A stretch of 64,000 nt of DNA. It comes from an uncultured Desulfobacter sp. Lineage in GTDB: Bacteria; Desulfobacterota; Desulfobacteria; Desulfobacterales; Desulfobacteraceae. Below, piece after piece: positions 52,355 to 60,850 of this stretch. The stretch spans positions 1,514,501-1,578,500 of the forward strand of contig NZ_OY761445.1 of assembly GCF_963664415.1 (NCBI RefSeq). Reading direction: 5' to 3'. The position numbers and the translations under genes are program-made. Each line of letters begins with the position of its first letter. The first letter of the stretch is position 1. The notes beneath the pieces were generated by a model. The model was not told the origin of the DNA. It did not search any database and was given only the letters and a program-made list of their open reading frames with translations.

Positions 52355-53965
52355 TTAATTGACCATACGGTCGTGGCCGACCCACTCTTTTTCCCGCAGC
52401 TTGAACTTTTGCAGTTTGCCTGTAGCGGTTTTGGGCAAGGGACCAAATTCAATAGACTTGGGAGCCTTGAACCGGGCCATATTTTCCTTGCAGAACGCAA
52501 TAATTTCAGCCGGATCCGGATTGGTTCCGGCCCGGGGTACGATAAACGCCTTGGGCACTTCACCCCATTTTTCGTCGGGTACTGAAATTACGGCAACTTC
52601 CAGGACATCTGGATGGGTGTACAGCACATTCTCGATTTCAACGGTGGAGATATTTTCCCCACCTGAAATAATGATGTCCTTTTTACGGTCCATAATCTGT
52701 ACATAGTTGTCCGGGTGCATCACCGCCAGATCTCCGGAATGGAACCAACCGCCCCTGAAGGCCTCGGTGCTGGCCTGAGCATCCTTATAATATCCGAGCA
52801 TAACGTTGTTGCCCCTCATAACGATTTCACCCATGGTGGTGCCGTCTCTAGGTACCGGTTCCATTGTATCGGGGTCCACCACATCCATGTGCTCGGCAAT
52901 AATATAGGGGACACCCTGGCGGGCCTTGATGCCGGCCTTGGCCATGGGGGAAAGGTCATCCCATTTATCCTGCCACTGGCATACGGAGTGCGGCCCAAAG
53001 ACTTCGGTGAGACCATATGTCTGGGTGATGTTGGCCCCGATATTTTCCATGTTCTGAATCACCATAGGTGCAGGCGGGGCACCGGCGGTCATGATCTCCA
53101 GGCTGTTGGAAAGTTTGACATCGTTTTCTGTGGCAAAGACAGACATGCCGATGAGAATAGTAGGCGCGGCACACAGATGGGTCACACCCACTTCGCCTAT
53201 AATCTTATAAATTTCAGCAGGGTCTACCTTTCTTAAGCAAACATGGGTGGCACCCATAGCCGTGATGCCCCAGGTAAAACACCACCCGTTGCAATGGAAC
53301 ATGGGCAGGGTCCACAGGTATTTGCTGTTTAAATCAATTTTAAACTCCAGCAACTCGCCCAAGGCGTTGAGATATGCGCCCCGGTGGTGGTACATCACGC
53401 CCTTGGGCCGGCCTGTGGTGCCGGAGGTATAATTGATGGCAAGAATTTCGCGTTCATCTTCAATGGCCAGGGCAACCGGATCTGTTGGACTGTCCGACAG
53501 AAAGCTTTCATATTCAGGTCCGTCCAGGGGCATGGAATCATCAATATCACAGATGTTGATAAAGCTGCTCACCCCGGTCAATTCAGGCACAACCCCGGCC
53601 AGCACGTTACCGAATTCATTGTCCGCAACCACGACTTTGGCATCGGAATGATTTATGATATAGGACATTTCGTTGGCAGAGAGCCGAATATTGATGGACA
53701 CCAGGGCAGCACCCAGCAACGGTACGGCATAATGGGCTTCGAGCATGGGCGGCGTATTGGGACAAAGAAAAGCAACTTTATCCCCCCGGCCAACCCCGCG
53801 GGCCTTCAGGCCATTAGCCAGTTGAAAAACCCGTTCCTGGAACCCTGCCCAAGTATAGGATTTGTCTCCATAGATGACTGCGGTTTTTTCCGGATAAACT
53901 TTTACGCTTCTTTCAAGAAAATTGGTGGGACTTAAAATTTCGTAATTAACGCTTCTTTCCGACAT
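52355..53965 (-). CDS. Acyl-CoA synthetase (AMP-forming), medium/long-chain type
   Basis: A 536-residue adenylate-forming enzyme with all core motifs: INYTSGTTGRPKGVMYHH (phosphate loop), TQTYGLTEVFGP, GWFHSGDLAV, DRKKDIIISGGENIS and the catalytic Lys near residue 518 (PKTATGKLQKF). It activates carboxylic acids to acyl-CoA; the close-match group includes fatty-acid and aromatic-acid CoA ligases, and the substrate cannot be fixed by eye. ATG 53965 follows AAGGAG. It is monocistronic, upstream of a palindrome at 54082. Confidence 0.9.
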   Translation of the reverse strand: MSERSVNYEILSPTNFLERSVKVYPEKTAVIYGDKSYTWAGFQERVFQLANGLKARGVGRGDKVAFLCPNTPPMLEAHYAVPLLGAALVSINIRLSANEMSYIINHSDAKVVVADNEFGNVLAGVVPELTGVSSFINICDIDDSMPLDGPEYESFLSDSPTDPVALAIEDEREILAINYTSGTTGRPKGVMYHHRGAYLNALGELLEFKIDLNSKYLWTLPMFHCNGWCFTWGITAMGATHVCLRKVDPAEIYKIIGEVGVTHLCAAPTILIGMSVFATENDVKLSNSLEIMTAGAPPAPMVIQNMENIGANITQTYGLTEVFGPHSVCQWQDKWDDLSPMAKAGIKARQGVPYIIAEHMDVVDPDTMEPVPRDGTTMGEIVMRGNNVMLGYYKDAQASTEAFRGGWFHSGDLAVMHPDNYVQIMDRKKDIIISGGENISTVEIENVLYTHPDVLEVAVISVPDEKWGEVPKAFIVPRAGTNPDPAEIIAFCKENMARFKAPKSIEFGPLPKTATGKLQKFKLREKEWVGHDRMVN

Positions 53966-54081
53966 GGCAGGGCTCTCCTTGTTAATAAATTTGATAACTG
54001 CTTTCCATGCCTCATTAACAACGATTCTTTCAATCGTTCAATCGGTGACTACCTCATATTTTTATGGCCGATAGCCTGAAG

Positions 54082-54106
54082 GCATGTAGGTTTAAAACCT
54101 ACATGC
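54082..54106. repeat. Perfect 25-base palindrome
   Basis: GCATGTAGGTTT - A - AAACCTACATGC is a perfect 12-1-12 inverted repeat. It lies between the NarL-type regulator (3' end at 54162) and the acyl-CoA ligase start, where it may end the former's transcript. A GCCTGAAGGC half-palindrome is adjacent. Confidence 0.65.
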
Positions 54107-54161
54107 ACATTCCACGCCGGTTTACAAAACCCCGAAACCACCACCGGCAAAGGATTTAGGT

Positions 54162-54827
54162 CTATTTCTTCATTTCATATACCCAGTGCACGGCAGCTTT
54201 GACAAGTTCCGTGTAATGTTTGAGCTGAAGCTTTTCTTTGATATTTTCCCGGTGGGTGCCCACGGTTTTCATGCTCAATTTCAATCTTGCCGCAATCTCT
54301 TTAGAGTCCAGCCCCTCACCCATGAGCCGAAACACCTCAAGCTCGCGATTGGTCAGGGTATCCAGACTGAACCCCACGGCGGACGGCTTTCTTGAGATCA
54401 TCCGGTTGAGCAATTTTTCCTTAATCTTATCACTGGCATAAATGTGCCCGGTCAACACCTGACGCACCGCATCCACTACCTGGTCAATGGCCCGCTGTTT
54501 CATCACATAGCCCCTGGCACCGGCCATCAAGGCCCGTTCGGCATACATGGAATCATCATACATGGACAAAACCAGGATCGGCAGCTCCGGGAATTTACCG
54601 CGCAGTTCCGCCACCAGGTCAATGCCGTTACTTTCGGCCAGGGAAACATCCACAATCATCAAATCCGGCATATCCTGTTCTATGATCTGCCGGGCCTTTT
54701 CCGCTGTATTTGGACATGCCACCACCGTCAAATCCGGTTCCCGGTTGATCAGCTCACTCATACCCAGGCAGAAAATGGGGTGATCATCCACAATGACAAT
54801 GTGGGCTTTTTGTCGGGTCTGAATCAT
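54162..54827 (-). CDS. NarL/LuxR-family response regulator
   Basis: A 221-residue regulator. The receiver has VIVDDHPIF, phospho-Asp in MIVDVSLAESNG and Lys in YVMKQRA; the output is a LuxR helix-turn-helix (LTNRELEVFRLMGEGL, KEIAARLKLSMKTV, HRENIKEKL) near residues 150-210. It should be phosphorylated by the HisKA_3 kinase at 56767, with which it was adjacent before an ATPase gene was inserted between them. Its start (MIQTRQK) is duplicated as a non-coding remnant at the kinase end. Confidence 0.93.
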   Translation of the reverse strand: MIQTRQKAHIVIVDDHPIFCLGMSELINREPDLTVVACPNTAEKARQIIEQDMPDLMIVDVSLAESNGIDLVAELRGKFPELPILVLSMYDDSMYAERALMAGARGYVMKQRAIDQVVDAVRQVLTGHIYASDKIKEKLLNRMISRKPSAVGFSLDTLTNRELEVFRLMGEGLDSKEIAARLKLSMKTVGTHRENIKEKLQLKHYTELVKAAVHWVYEMKK

Positions 54828-54853
54828 GCCGGGACATTCTCCTTTTTATCAAT
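54808..54853. repeat. 46-base direct repeat, copy at the regulator start
   Basis: Runs from TTTTG through CGGGTCTGAATCAT, CCGGGACATTCTCC and TTTTTATCAAT. It matches 44 of 46 bases with the copy at 56751-56796. It covers the regulator ribosome binding site and first codons plus the end of the ATPase gene. Confidence 0.9.
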
Positions 54854-56702
54854 AATCATCTTCAAGCAACCGAATCAGCCAATAATCTTGATGGAGCTTT
54901 TTGATCACCTTGACGGCGTCATGAAGATCCATATCAATGTCCCGATTTTGAATATCTGTGATCAAACGATACAGAGATTCAAACAGAACTCGATTGTCTC
55001 GATCCATACTCACCACTACACCGTTTCCACGGTTTTTGAGACGATTTATCTCCTGCACGGCCACTTTGGCCGTGATCTTTTCCTGACGCTCATCCCGGAT
55101 CAGCTGAAAAAAGGTGTATGGATGGCTTTCGGCCAGCTCATTAAAGTTCTTTAAGCGACTGGTGAATGCATTGCCTCTGATATGCAAAAAACCCGTTACC
55201 GTAGTTTTTCCACGGCCCGTTCGTACCATTACGTTTTCCGGTACTGCTTTGTGCCCCTTTTTCATGGGGCCGACTTTGAGCTGTGTGCTCTTTCCTAAGG
55301 CCCGCAGCATCACTTGAAGTTTACCGGCGTCATCGGCATCGCTGATCAACAGTATTTCCTCATACTCGTTTTCAGCCGATGTTGCATAATTTTCTAAAAG
55401 CTTTGAAATCTTCTCGCTCTGCCCGGTCTCCTGAAATGCCGGTATGGAGAAATCCAAATGCTTTTTGATCCATGAGATCTCCTCCTTAAGCTGTCGAATT
55501 TCAACAAGAATCCGATCCTTAAAAGAACTCAACGGTTGCGGCAAGGGGATATTGTCCTTTTTCAGGCGATAGTAATCGGATGCGTTGTTGAGTACCGTTC
55601 GGATGCTTTCTCCGTTAACGATCTTTGCCAACTCGTCGGGCGTAAAGAGTGTTGTGAGATCCAACGCAGCCTCTTTGGCACGGCATTCAAGAACTTCCCG
55701 CATTTCATTTCTGGAAGGGGTATTCAGAAATACACTGTTTTGGGAAATCCGTTCCACCACGGATGGATCGAAAATGGCAGCGTATGCTTCCCATCTTTCG
55801 GGAAATAGATTAAAGATCATCAAGGTATTGGGAATATGGGTAAAGAGCTCTTTTACCGCTTCGCCGAAATTAATCAGAAGCTCTTCATTATATTTCAGCC
55901 CTTCCAGCTGATCAAACACCACGATCAAGGGTTCATCTTCAATGGAGAGTTTACCGAGCACCCGGATCGCCTCCACGGCAAATCCTTCCAACCCCATGGT
56001 ATCGACCCGGTTTTCGAACCCTGTACTCCGGAGCTCTGTTTCAGACAACTCGCTACCGGTCAACCATTTCCGGATAATTTCCCGACGCCCAATATCGGAA
56101 TATGAGCAATACTTGATCAGGGCTTTGACGATTGCCGAGCCTTCTCCGCCGAACCCATGGGTGTTCCCCCACCACTCCAGAGTCCTTTTTTCAATGAATC
56201 GCCAATTTTTTCGACGGATCTCGGTATCGCTCCCTCCCAATCCCCGATAGATATTAAGATAACTTTGGGATAGCAGCGCATCCATGGACCTCATGGTTTC
56301 ACTGGGCTTTTCCAGCTTCCGAATCTCGTTAATAATGATGCTGGAGAAACTTTTGGCCAAGAGGTATTGAATCTGGGTGTAATCAGTTCCCGGTACCCGT
56401 TCCACCAGGGATTCCAACATCCTGGCATATACGTGGTAGAACACGGCATCGGGGTTGTTGGGCTGCCGAATAAAAAGAATGCGGTTGGCATTGATCATCT
56501 CCCCGGCAAAGCGCATGATGAGATGCGTCTTCCCGGATCCGGGATTTCCCGCTAACACCACCCCTCTGGATTGATGATTTGGATCGGCGGCGATCTCCTG
56601 GACAAGTGCTTTCAGCCGCAGGAACTGCTCTGAAAAAAGGGATTTTACATCCGCATGTTTTTGAAACGGGCTATCTACTCTACTGGTGCCAAAGGGATTC
56701 AC
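54849..56702 (-). CDS. AAA-type ATPase inserted between kinase and regulator genes
   Basis: A 617-residue P-loop protein. The conventional start is GTG 56702, where an AGAGGAA ribosome binding site is followed by NPFGTSRVDSPF; a longer frame to 56795 merely reads through repeat and kinase-tail sequence. Walker A is GNPGSGKTHLI (near residue 55 of the GTG form), Walker B is LIVVFDQLEG (Gln in place of Glu), followed by MIFNLFPERW as a sensor-like strand. The C-terminal half has a coiled coil and an IISDADDAGKL-like acidic segment with unknown role. The gene is bounded by a 46-base direct repeat and splits a two-component operon. Function unknown. Confidence 0.72.
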   Translation of the reverse strand: MNPFGTSRVDSPFQKHADVKSLFSEQFLRLKALVQEIAADPNHQSRGVVLAGNPGSGKTHLIMRFAGEMINANRILFIRQPNNPDAVFYHVYARMLESLVERVPGTDYTQIQYLLAKSFSSIIINEIRKLEKPSETMRSMDALLSQSYLNIYRGLGGSDTEIRRKNWRFIEKRTLEWWGNTHGFGGEGSAIVKALIKYCSYSDIGRREIIRKWLTGSELSETELRSTGFENRVDTMGLEGFAVEAIRVLGKLSIEDEPLIVVFDQLEGLKYNEELLINFGEAVKELFTHIPNTLMIFNLFPERWEAYAAIFDPSVVERISQNSVFLNTPSRNEMREVLECRAKEAALDLTTLFTPDELAKIVNGESIRTVLNNASDYYRLKKDNIPLPQPLSSFKDRILVEIRQLKEEISWIKKHLDFSIPAFQETGQSEKISKLLENYATSAENEYEEILLISDADDAGKLQVMLRALGKSTQLKVGPMKKGHKAVPENVMVRTGRGKTTVTGFLHIRGNAFTSRLKNFNELAESHPYTFFQLIRDERQEKITAKVAVQEINRLKNRGNGVVVSMDRDNRVLFESLYRLITDIQNRDIDMDLHDAVKVIKKLHQDYWLIRLLEDDY

Positions 56703-56750
56703 TGTATATTCCTCTTTTTTCCATGGCCCTAACAGGTCGGTTTTTGAGCA

Positions 56751-56796
56751 TTTTGACGGGTCTGAATCATACCGGGACATTCTCCTTTTTATCAAT
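56751..56796. repeat. 46-base direct repeat, copy at the kinase end
   Basis: Near-identical (44/46) to 54808-54853. Here it contains the end of the kinase coding sequence and, beyond its stop, the first codons of a copied regulator start (ATGATTCAGACCCG) that run to a stop within a few codons. It marks the left boundary of the inserted ATPase gene in transcription order. Confidence 0.9.
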
Positions 56797-59070
56797 TTTC
56801 ATCCGGGCCGACGCACTTAAAATAACCAGGATCGTCGTTCCCTTGGATCCTGTATCAATATTGAACTGAGCTTCAATAATTTTAGCCCGGTAGGCCATAA
56901 TCTGCAAACCAATACCCCGGCACGAAGAGTCCGGGTCGATGCCCGTCCCATTATCCGTAATCGTCAAATGGATCAGGCCATCTGCTGCATCCTCATTGAA
57001 AGCAATAATTATTCGGTCGCAGTTTGAATGTTTAACCGCGTTGTTCACAGCTTCCCGGGCAATATGATAAAGGTGAATGGCACACGAATCGTCCAGAATA
57101 TCTATGCCCTCGTCCATGCTGAACTCAAATTGGACACCCGAGTAATATGCAAACTGATCGGCAATCTCTTCCAGGGCTGACTGAAAGCCATGGCTGACCA
57201 GATGGACCGGGCAAAGGCCCCTGGCGAGCTGCCGGGTTTTTTCGACAGCATCTTCCATAAGAACCCCCATTTTCCGGGCAAGTTCAGCGGCAGGATCCTG
57301 GCGGGATTTAAGATCTTCCCGGATCACAGCGGCCAGGCCTGAAATGCCTATGAGATGGGGACAAAGATCGTCGTGAAGTTCCTGGCCGATGTTCATCCGT
57401 TCCCGGTCCCCGGCCTGCATTACCTGTTTTTCAAGATTTTTTGACCGGGTAATGTCTCTTAAAATAATAATACTGCCGGTCAGTTTTCCCCGGGCGTCAA
57501 GGGCCGAGGCACCGGATATGCTGACATCCACCACCCTGCCGTCTTTTGTCAGTCTGCGGGTTTCAACATTAAAGATACCCTGCCCCACCCGAACCTGGTG
57601 GATCATGACTTTTGTTTCAGGCCAGCAGGCTTCGGGGACAAAATGATCCATTTTTCCACCTTTACACTCTTCCAAAGACCAGCCGAACACCCGGGCAAAG
57701 GCAGGATTAATGTAAATCACCCGGCCCTTCATGTCATAATTGACGATTGGGTCCGGCGCGGCTTCCATGAGCAGATAGTAGCGCACCCGGCTTTCGTTTC
57801 TGGCCTGTTCGGCCATCCTGCGCACCCGGATTTCATCTTTTAACTCCAGGTGGGTGGTTTCAAGCTGTTCCATGAACCGGTTAAAATAGCCGGCAAGCTG
57901 GCCGACCTCGTCCGCTGAACGAATTTCCATCCGGGTGGAGTAATCGCCTGCCGTGGCCGTGCTGAACCGGGCCATAAGCTGACGAAGCGGTGTGGTAATG
58001 GTTCGGCTGAGGCCAAAAGTCACGGCCAGCATGATGCTGAAAAACAGCAGGGAGATGCCAAGAAACACGTTGCGGATGGTTGTTAACGGCTGATAAAGCT
58101 CATCCAGGTAAGATGAAGACGCCACAACCCACTGGTATTCAGGAATGTAATTGAACATCACCAATTTTTTGCGGGGCCGGGTCTCTCCGGGGTTTTTCCA
58201 GAAATAAACCGCCCTGCCCTTTTTGCGCTGCATCATATCTCTAAGATATTGATTGGGCAGTTCAGGCGTTTGGAAAATGTTCACATCCTGTAACACAGGA
58301 TGAATAATGGCACGGCCGTCTTTGTCAAAAACAAAGGCATAACCGCTTTGACCGAATTTTAAGGAAAGAATGCTCTGCCTGAAATCCTCAACATTAACAA
58401 GTCTTATAAATTCAGACCGATACGCCGAGGCGGCAATAATCCAGTCCCAGGGTTCAAAATGGGCCATATAAAGGGCTTTAGCCCGACGTTCTTTTTCCTC
58501 GGGATTCTTCCATTCATACTCCAGGTAGCCTTGTTTTTTTGTCATCATCTGCCGGACAAATTCGTGTTCCGCCACATTGATACCGATCAGTCGGCCTCTC
58601 GGATGTACGGTAACATCCCCCTGGCTGTCCAGGCAGTAAAGATAGCCCGATGTCCCGATGGTCTGGCTTAAAATGACGTCTACCGCTCTTTTGCGTGCAT
58701 CCTCCGGGGAGATGTCACCGGCCAGGGATCTTTGGTACAAGGCATTGAGTATGTCCAGATTTTTTTCCGCCACGGCCCGCAGATGATTTTTAATGGCGAC
58801 ATTCACGGACGTATTGACCATATCGTAAATCATGGCCGTTGTATTGGTCAGCTCGCTTTCAATGCGGTCCTCAATATTGTTGCGCACATAAACATAGATA
58901 AACAGATTGCATAAAAGCATGGACAAAAAAAAGATCAACGCAAAACTGATAAGAAACTTATACCGGATCTGAAGCGAGCTTAAAAAATGACGGATACCGG
59001 AAAGTTTGCCCCGTTTAACCTCTTTTGCTGCATCTGTTGTATCAAATTCAGTCACGCCGCCGTCCCGCAA
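56767..59070 (-). CDS. Tandem-Cache, HAMP, PAS sensor kinase of the NarX/HisKA_3 type
   Basis: A 767-residue kinase. It has a transmembrane helix 37-60, two Cache repeats (GTSGYLYCLDSQGDVTVHP, GQSGYAFVFDKDGRAIIHP), a second helix about 345-365, HAMP, PAS (about 430-550), HisKA_3 (ERMNIGQELHDDLCPHL, phospho-His near 575) and HATPase (NNAVKHSNC, DNGTGIDP, RGIGLQIM). It is the natural partner of the NarL-type regulator. A TTG (59070) or GTG (59055) start is possible, and no strong ribosome binding site was seen. Its sensor is paralogous to that of the GGDEF-EAL protein at 34871. Confidence 0.9.
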   Translation of the reverse strand: MRDGGVTEFDTTDAAKEVKRGKLSGIRHFLSSLQIRYKFLISFALIFFLSMLLCNLFIYVYVRNNIEDRIESELTNTTAMIYDMVNTSVNVAIKNHLRAVAEKNLDILNALYQRSLAGDISPEDARKRAVDVILSQTIGTSGYLYCLDSQGDVTVHPRGRLIGINVAEHEFVRQMMTKKQGYLEYEWKNPEEKERRAKALYMAHFEPWDWIIAASAYRSEFIRLVNVEDFRQSILSLKFGQSGYAFVFDKDGRAIIHPVLQDVNIFQTPELPNQYLRDMMQRKKGRAVYFWKNPGETRPRKKLVMFNYIPEYQWVVASSSYLDELYQPLTTIRNVFLGISLLFFSIMLAVTFGLSRTITTPLRQLMARFSTATAGDYSTRMEIRSADEVGQLAGYFNRFMEQLETTHLELKDEIRVRRMAEQARNESRVRYYLLMEAAPDPIVNYDMKGRVIYINPAFARVFGWSLEECKGGKMDHFVPEACWPETKVMIHQVRVGQGIFNVETRRLTKDGRVVDVSISGASALDARGKLTGSIIILRDITRSKNLEKQVMQAGDRERMNIGQELHDDLCPHLIGISGLAAVIREDLKSRQDPAAELARKMGVLMEDAVEKTRQLARGLCPVHLVSHGFQSALEEIADQFAYYSGVQFEFSMDEGIDILDDSCAIHLYHIAREAVNNAVKHSNCDRIIIAFNEDAADGLIHLTITDNGTGIDPDSSCRGIGLQIMAYRAKIIEAQFNIDTGSKGTTILVILSASARMKIDKKENVPV

Positions 59071-59141
59071 GTTTAATAGTACATGCTAATTATTGTTAGC
59101 GTTAGGACATGCAGGTATGGATTGTCAACGATAATGTTGAT

Positions 59142-59209
59142 ATAACGGCCATAGGCTGATCCGACATATCATCTGCCAGGCTTCAGCCCACAACGAAAAT
59201 TAAAAGATC
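59142..59209 (+). repeat. Dispersed intergenic repeat, copy C
   Basis: Contains ATAACGGCCATAGGCTGA, GACATATCATCTGCCAGGC, TTCAGCCCACAAC and the tail AAAATTAAAAGAT. It shares these blocks with copies A (4362) and B (40921). GGCTGA and TCAGCC can pair as a stem. It lies 55 bases ahead of prmA. Confidence 0.65.
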
Positions 59210-59263
59210 CTAACGACTTACCCGGACGCTTTTCCAATAAAAACAAAAAAGGCCCACAATGCC

Positions 59264-60184
59264 ATGAAATTCAAAAAAGTTATTGCCCGATTCGACGCAG
59301 ATGATATTGAACTTGCCGAAGAAGTGATCTGCCATATTTTCTTTTCATTCAACTTGAAAGGGGTCATCTGTGAAGTTCCCATCCCTGAGCCGGATGAGGG
59401 ATTCGGCACCCAGACTCTGAAACAACCTGAGCATAACAGTATCATCGGCTACCTGCCGGATACGGATGATTCGGATATCATGATTTCCAACATCAAGGCC
59501 CGTCTGGCAGGATTGGCTGATATGGCGGTCCAGGTCGATGTTTTATCGGAAAAAGTGGATGAAAAGGACTGGGCACATGCCTGGAAGGAGTATTTCAACG
59601 TTACCCGGATTACGGACAAGATCGTGGTGAAACCTGAATGGAAAGACTATACCCCGGAACCCGGAGAGGTCATCATCCACATTGATCCGGGCATGGCATT
59701 CGGCACGGGTACCCACCCCACCACCTCCATGTGCCTGGCACTTCTGGAAGAATACGTGCAGCCGGGCCAGACTCTGCTGGATGTGGGATGTGGGTCGGGC
59801 ATACTGATGATCTGCGCCGCAAAACTTGGGGCTGGCACTATGACCGGCATTGATGTGGACCCTGCGGCCGTGGATATCACCCGGCAGAATTTAGAAAAAA
59901 ACGGCATTTCTCTTGATCACGTCACCCTGAAGGCTGCAACCTTGGATAACACGCCTGAAATCCAGTATGACCTGATTTGTGCCAACATCATTGCCCAGGT
60001 GATAGCACCGATCATGCCGGATATCGCCGCGCGCCTGGCTCCGGACGCAAATGCCATCCTTTCGGGCATCATCGAGGAAAGATTACCGGATATTTATGCT
60101 GCCATGGCGGCCCAAAACCTTGAATGCGTCAAAAAGACCACCCACGAAGAGTGGGTGGCCCTGGTGGTGCGTCATAAGAAATAA
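59264..60184 (+). CDS. prmA: Ribosomal protein L11 methyltransferase
   Basis: A 306-residue SAM-dependent methyltransferase. IDPGMAFGTGTHPTTSMCL and LLDVGCGSGILMICAAKLGA are the PrmA-specific and motif I signatures, followed by GIDVDPAAVDI and LICANIIAQVI (post-motif Asn). The N-terminal 100 residues form the L11-recognition domain (EKDWAHAWKEYF). It trimethylates L11 lysines. The ATG at 59264 has a short AAAGG ribosome binding site. A strong terminator follows the stop, so it is a single-gene unit. Confidence 0.94.
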   Translation: MKFKKVIARFDADDIELAEEVICHIFFSFNLKGVICEVPIPEPDEGFGTQTLKQPEHNSIIGYLPDTDDSDIMISNIKARLAGLADMAVQVDVLSEKVDEKDWAHAWKEYFNVTRITDKIVVKPEWKDYTPEPGEVIIHIDPGMAFGTGTHPTTSMCLALLEEYVQPGQTLLDVGCGSGILMICAAKLGAGTMTGIDVDPAAVDITRQNLEKNGISLDHVTLKAATLDNTPEIQYDLICANIIAQVIAPIMPDIAARLAPDANAILSGIIEERLPDIYAAMAAQNLECVKKTTHEEWVALVVRHKK

Positions 60185-60198
60185 AAGGAATGAGAGAA

Positions 60199-60239
60199 AA
60201 AACATTTCATGGTGCTGACGCCGCACCATGAAATGTTTT
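60199..60239 (+). terminator. Rho-independent terminator after prmA
   Basis: A perfect 17-base stem, AAAACATTTCATGGTGC (60199-60215) with its complement (60223-60239) around a seven-base loop, ends in TTTT. The long A/T flanks make it potentially bidirectional. Confidence 0.85.
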
Positions 60240-60850
60240 GTAAATTTAAGGCTGAACTGCCGCCTGTTACTTGTAACAGCTCAGAATAATTCAAGCCGGG
60301 CTCTGTTTAACAGAAGTAGTCAACACCCTTTTCAATAAAGGCTATTGGCCACAATGATAGACAAAGTCAACACGATTTGATTCCTAAAATTCTTTCCAGG
60401 ATTTTCAGTAATTCAAAGGATCTTTCTGCCAATTTCTCTTCCTGAATTTCACGGATCGGATAATTGTTCAGAACTTCAGCATACCCTCACAATGCTTTTA
60501 TCATTCGGCCCAGTGGAAGCGAAGCTGTCATGAGGGGCAAAGTAGGTTATAACTCATTGTATTTACATCAGTAAAGAAATTCCGCGGTTTTGGGTTTAAG
60601 CCCTCTTAAAAGATACGATTATGATGTATTAAGTCAAGATCGAAACCGTACCTTTTCGTACGAATGTCCCCGCTGGTCCTACTTCTTACATAGAAGGCGG
60701 TATTTCCATCATGGATTTTTTGGAAATGTAAGATTTGATCTTCGGGTTGGAATGGAGACTATGGTTGTGTGGACCAGGATTCCCGGCAAGCTGCCGGGAA
60801 TCCTGAAAATTGGGGGGAGGATTGCGATTTAACAGGTCTTGTACCCTGGC
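60240..60850. other. Intergenic region with possible gene scraps and a hairpin
   Basis: A minus-strand frame of about 40 codons (60367-60486) reads YPIREIQEEKLAERSFELLK and then a stop, like the C-terminal scrap of an unknown gene. A plus-strand open frame at 60590-60832 has only a TTG start and no ribosome binding site and is not supported. At 60776-60804 AGGATTCCCGGCA and TGCCGGGAATCCT form a perfect hairpin, 47 bases past the stop of the next, minus-strand gene, which could be its terminator. Confidence 0.4.

Noticed and set aside
56703..56795. Longer N-terminus for the AAA ATPase
   Set aside because: It reads through the duplicated kinase-end/regulator-start sequence in a third frame; the GTG at 56702 has its own ribosome binding site.
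60590..60832. An 80-residue plus-strand frame
   Set aside because: TTG start without a ribosome binding site, aromatic/Arg-rich chance composition, and its end falls in a palindrome.
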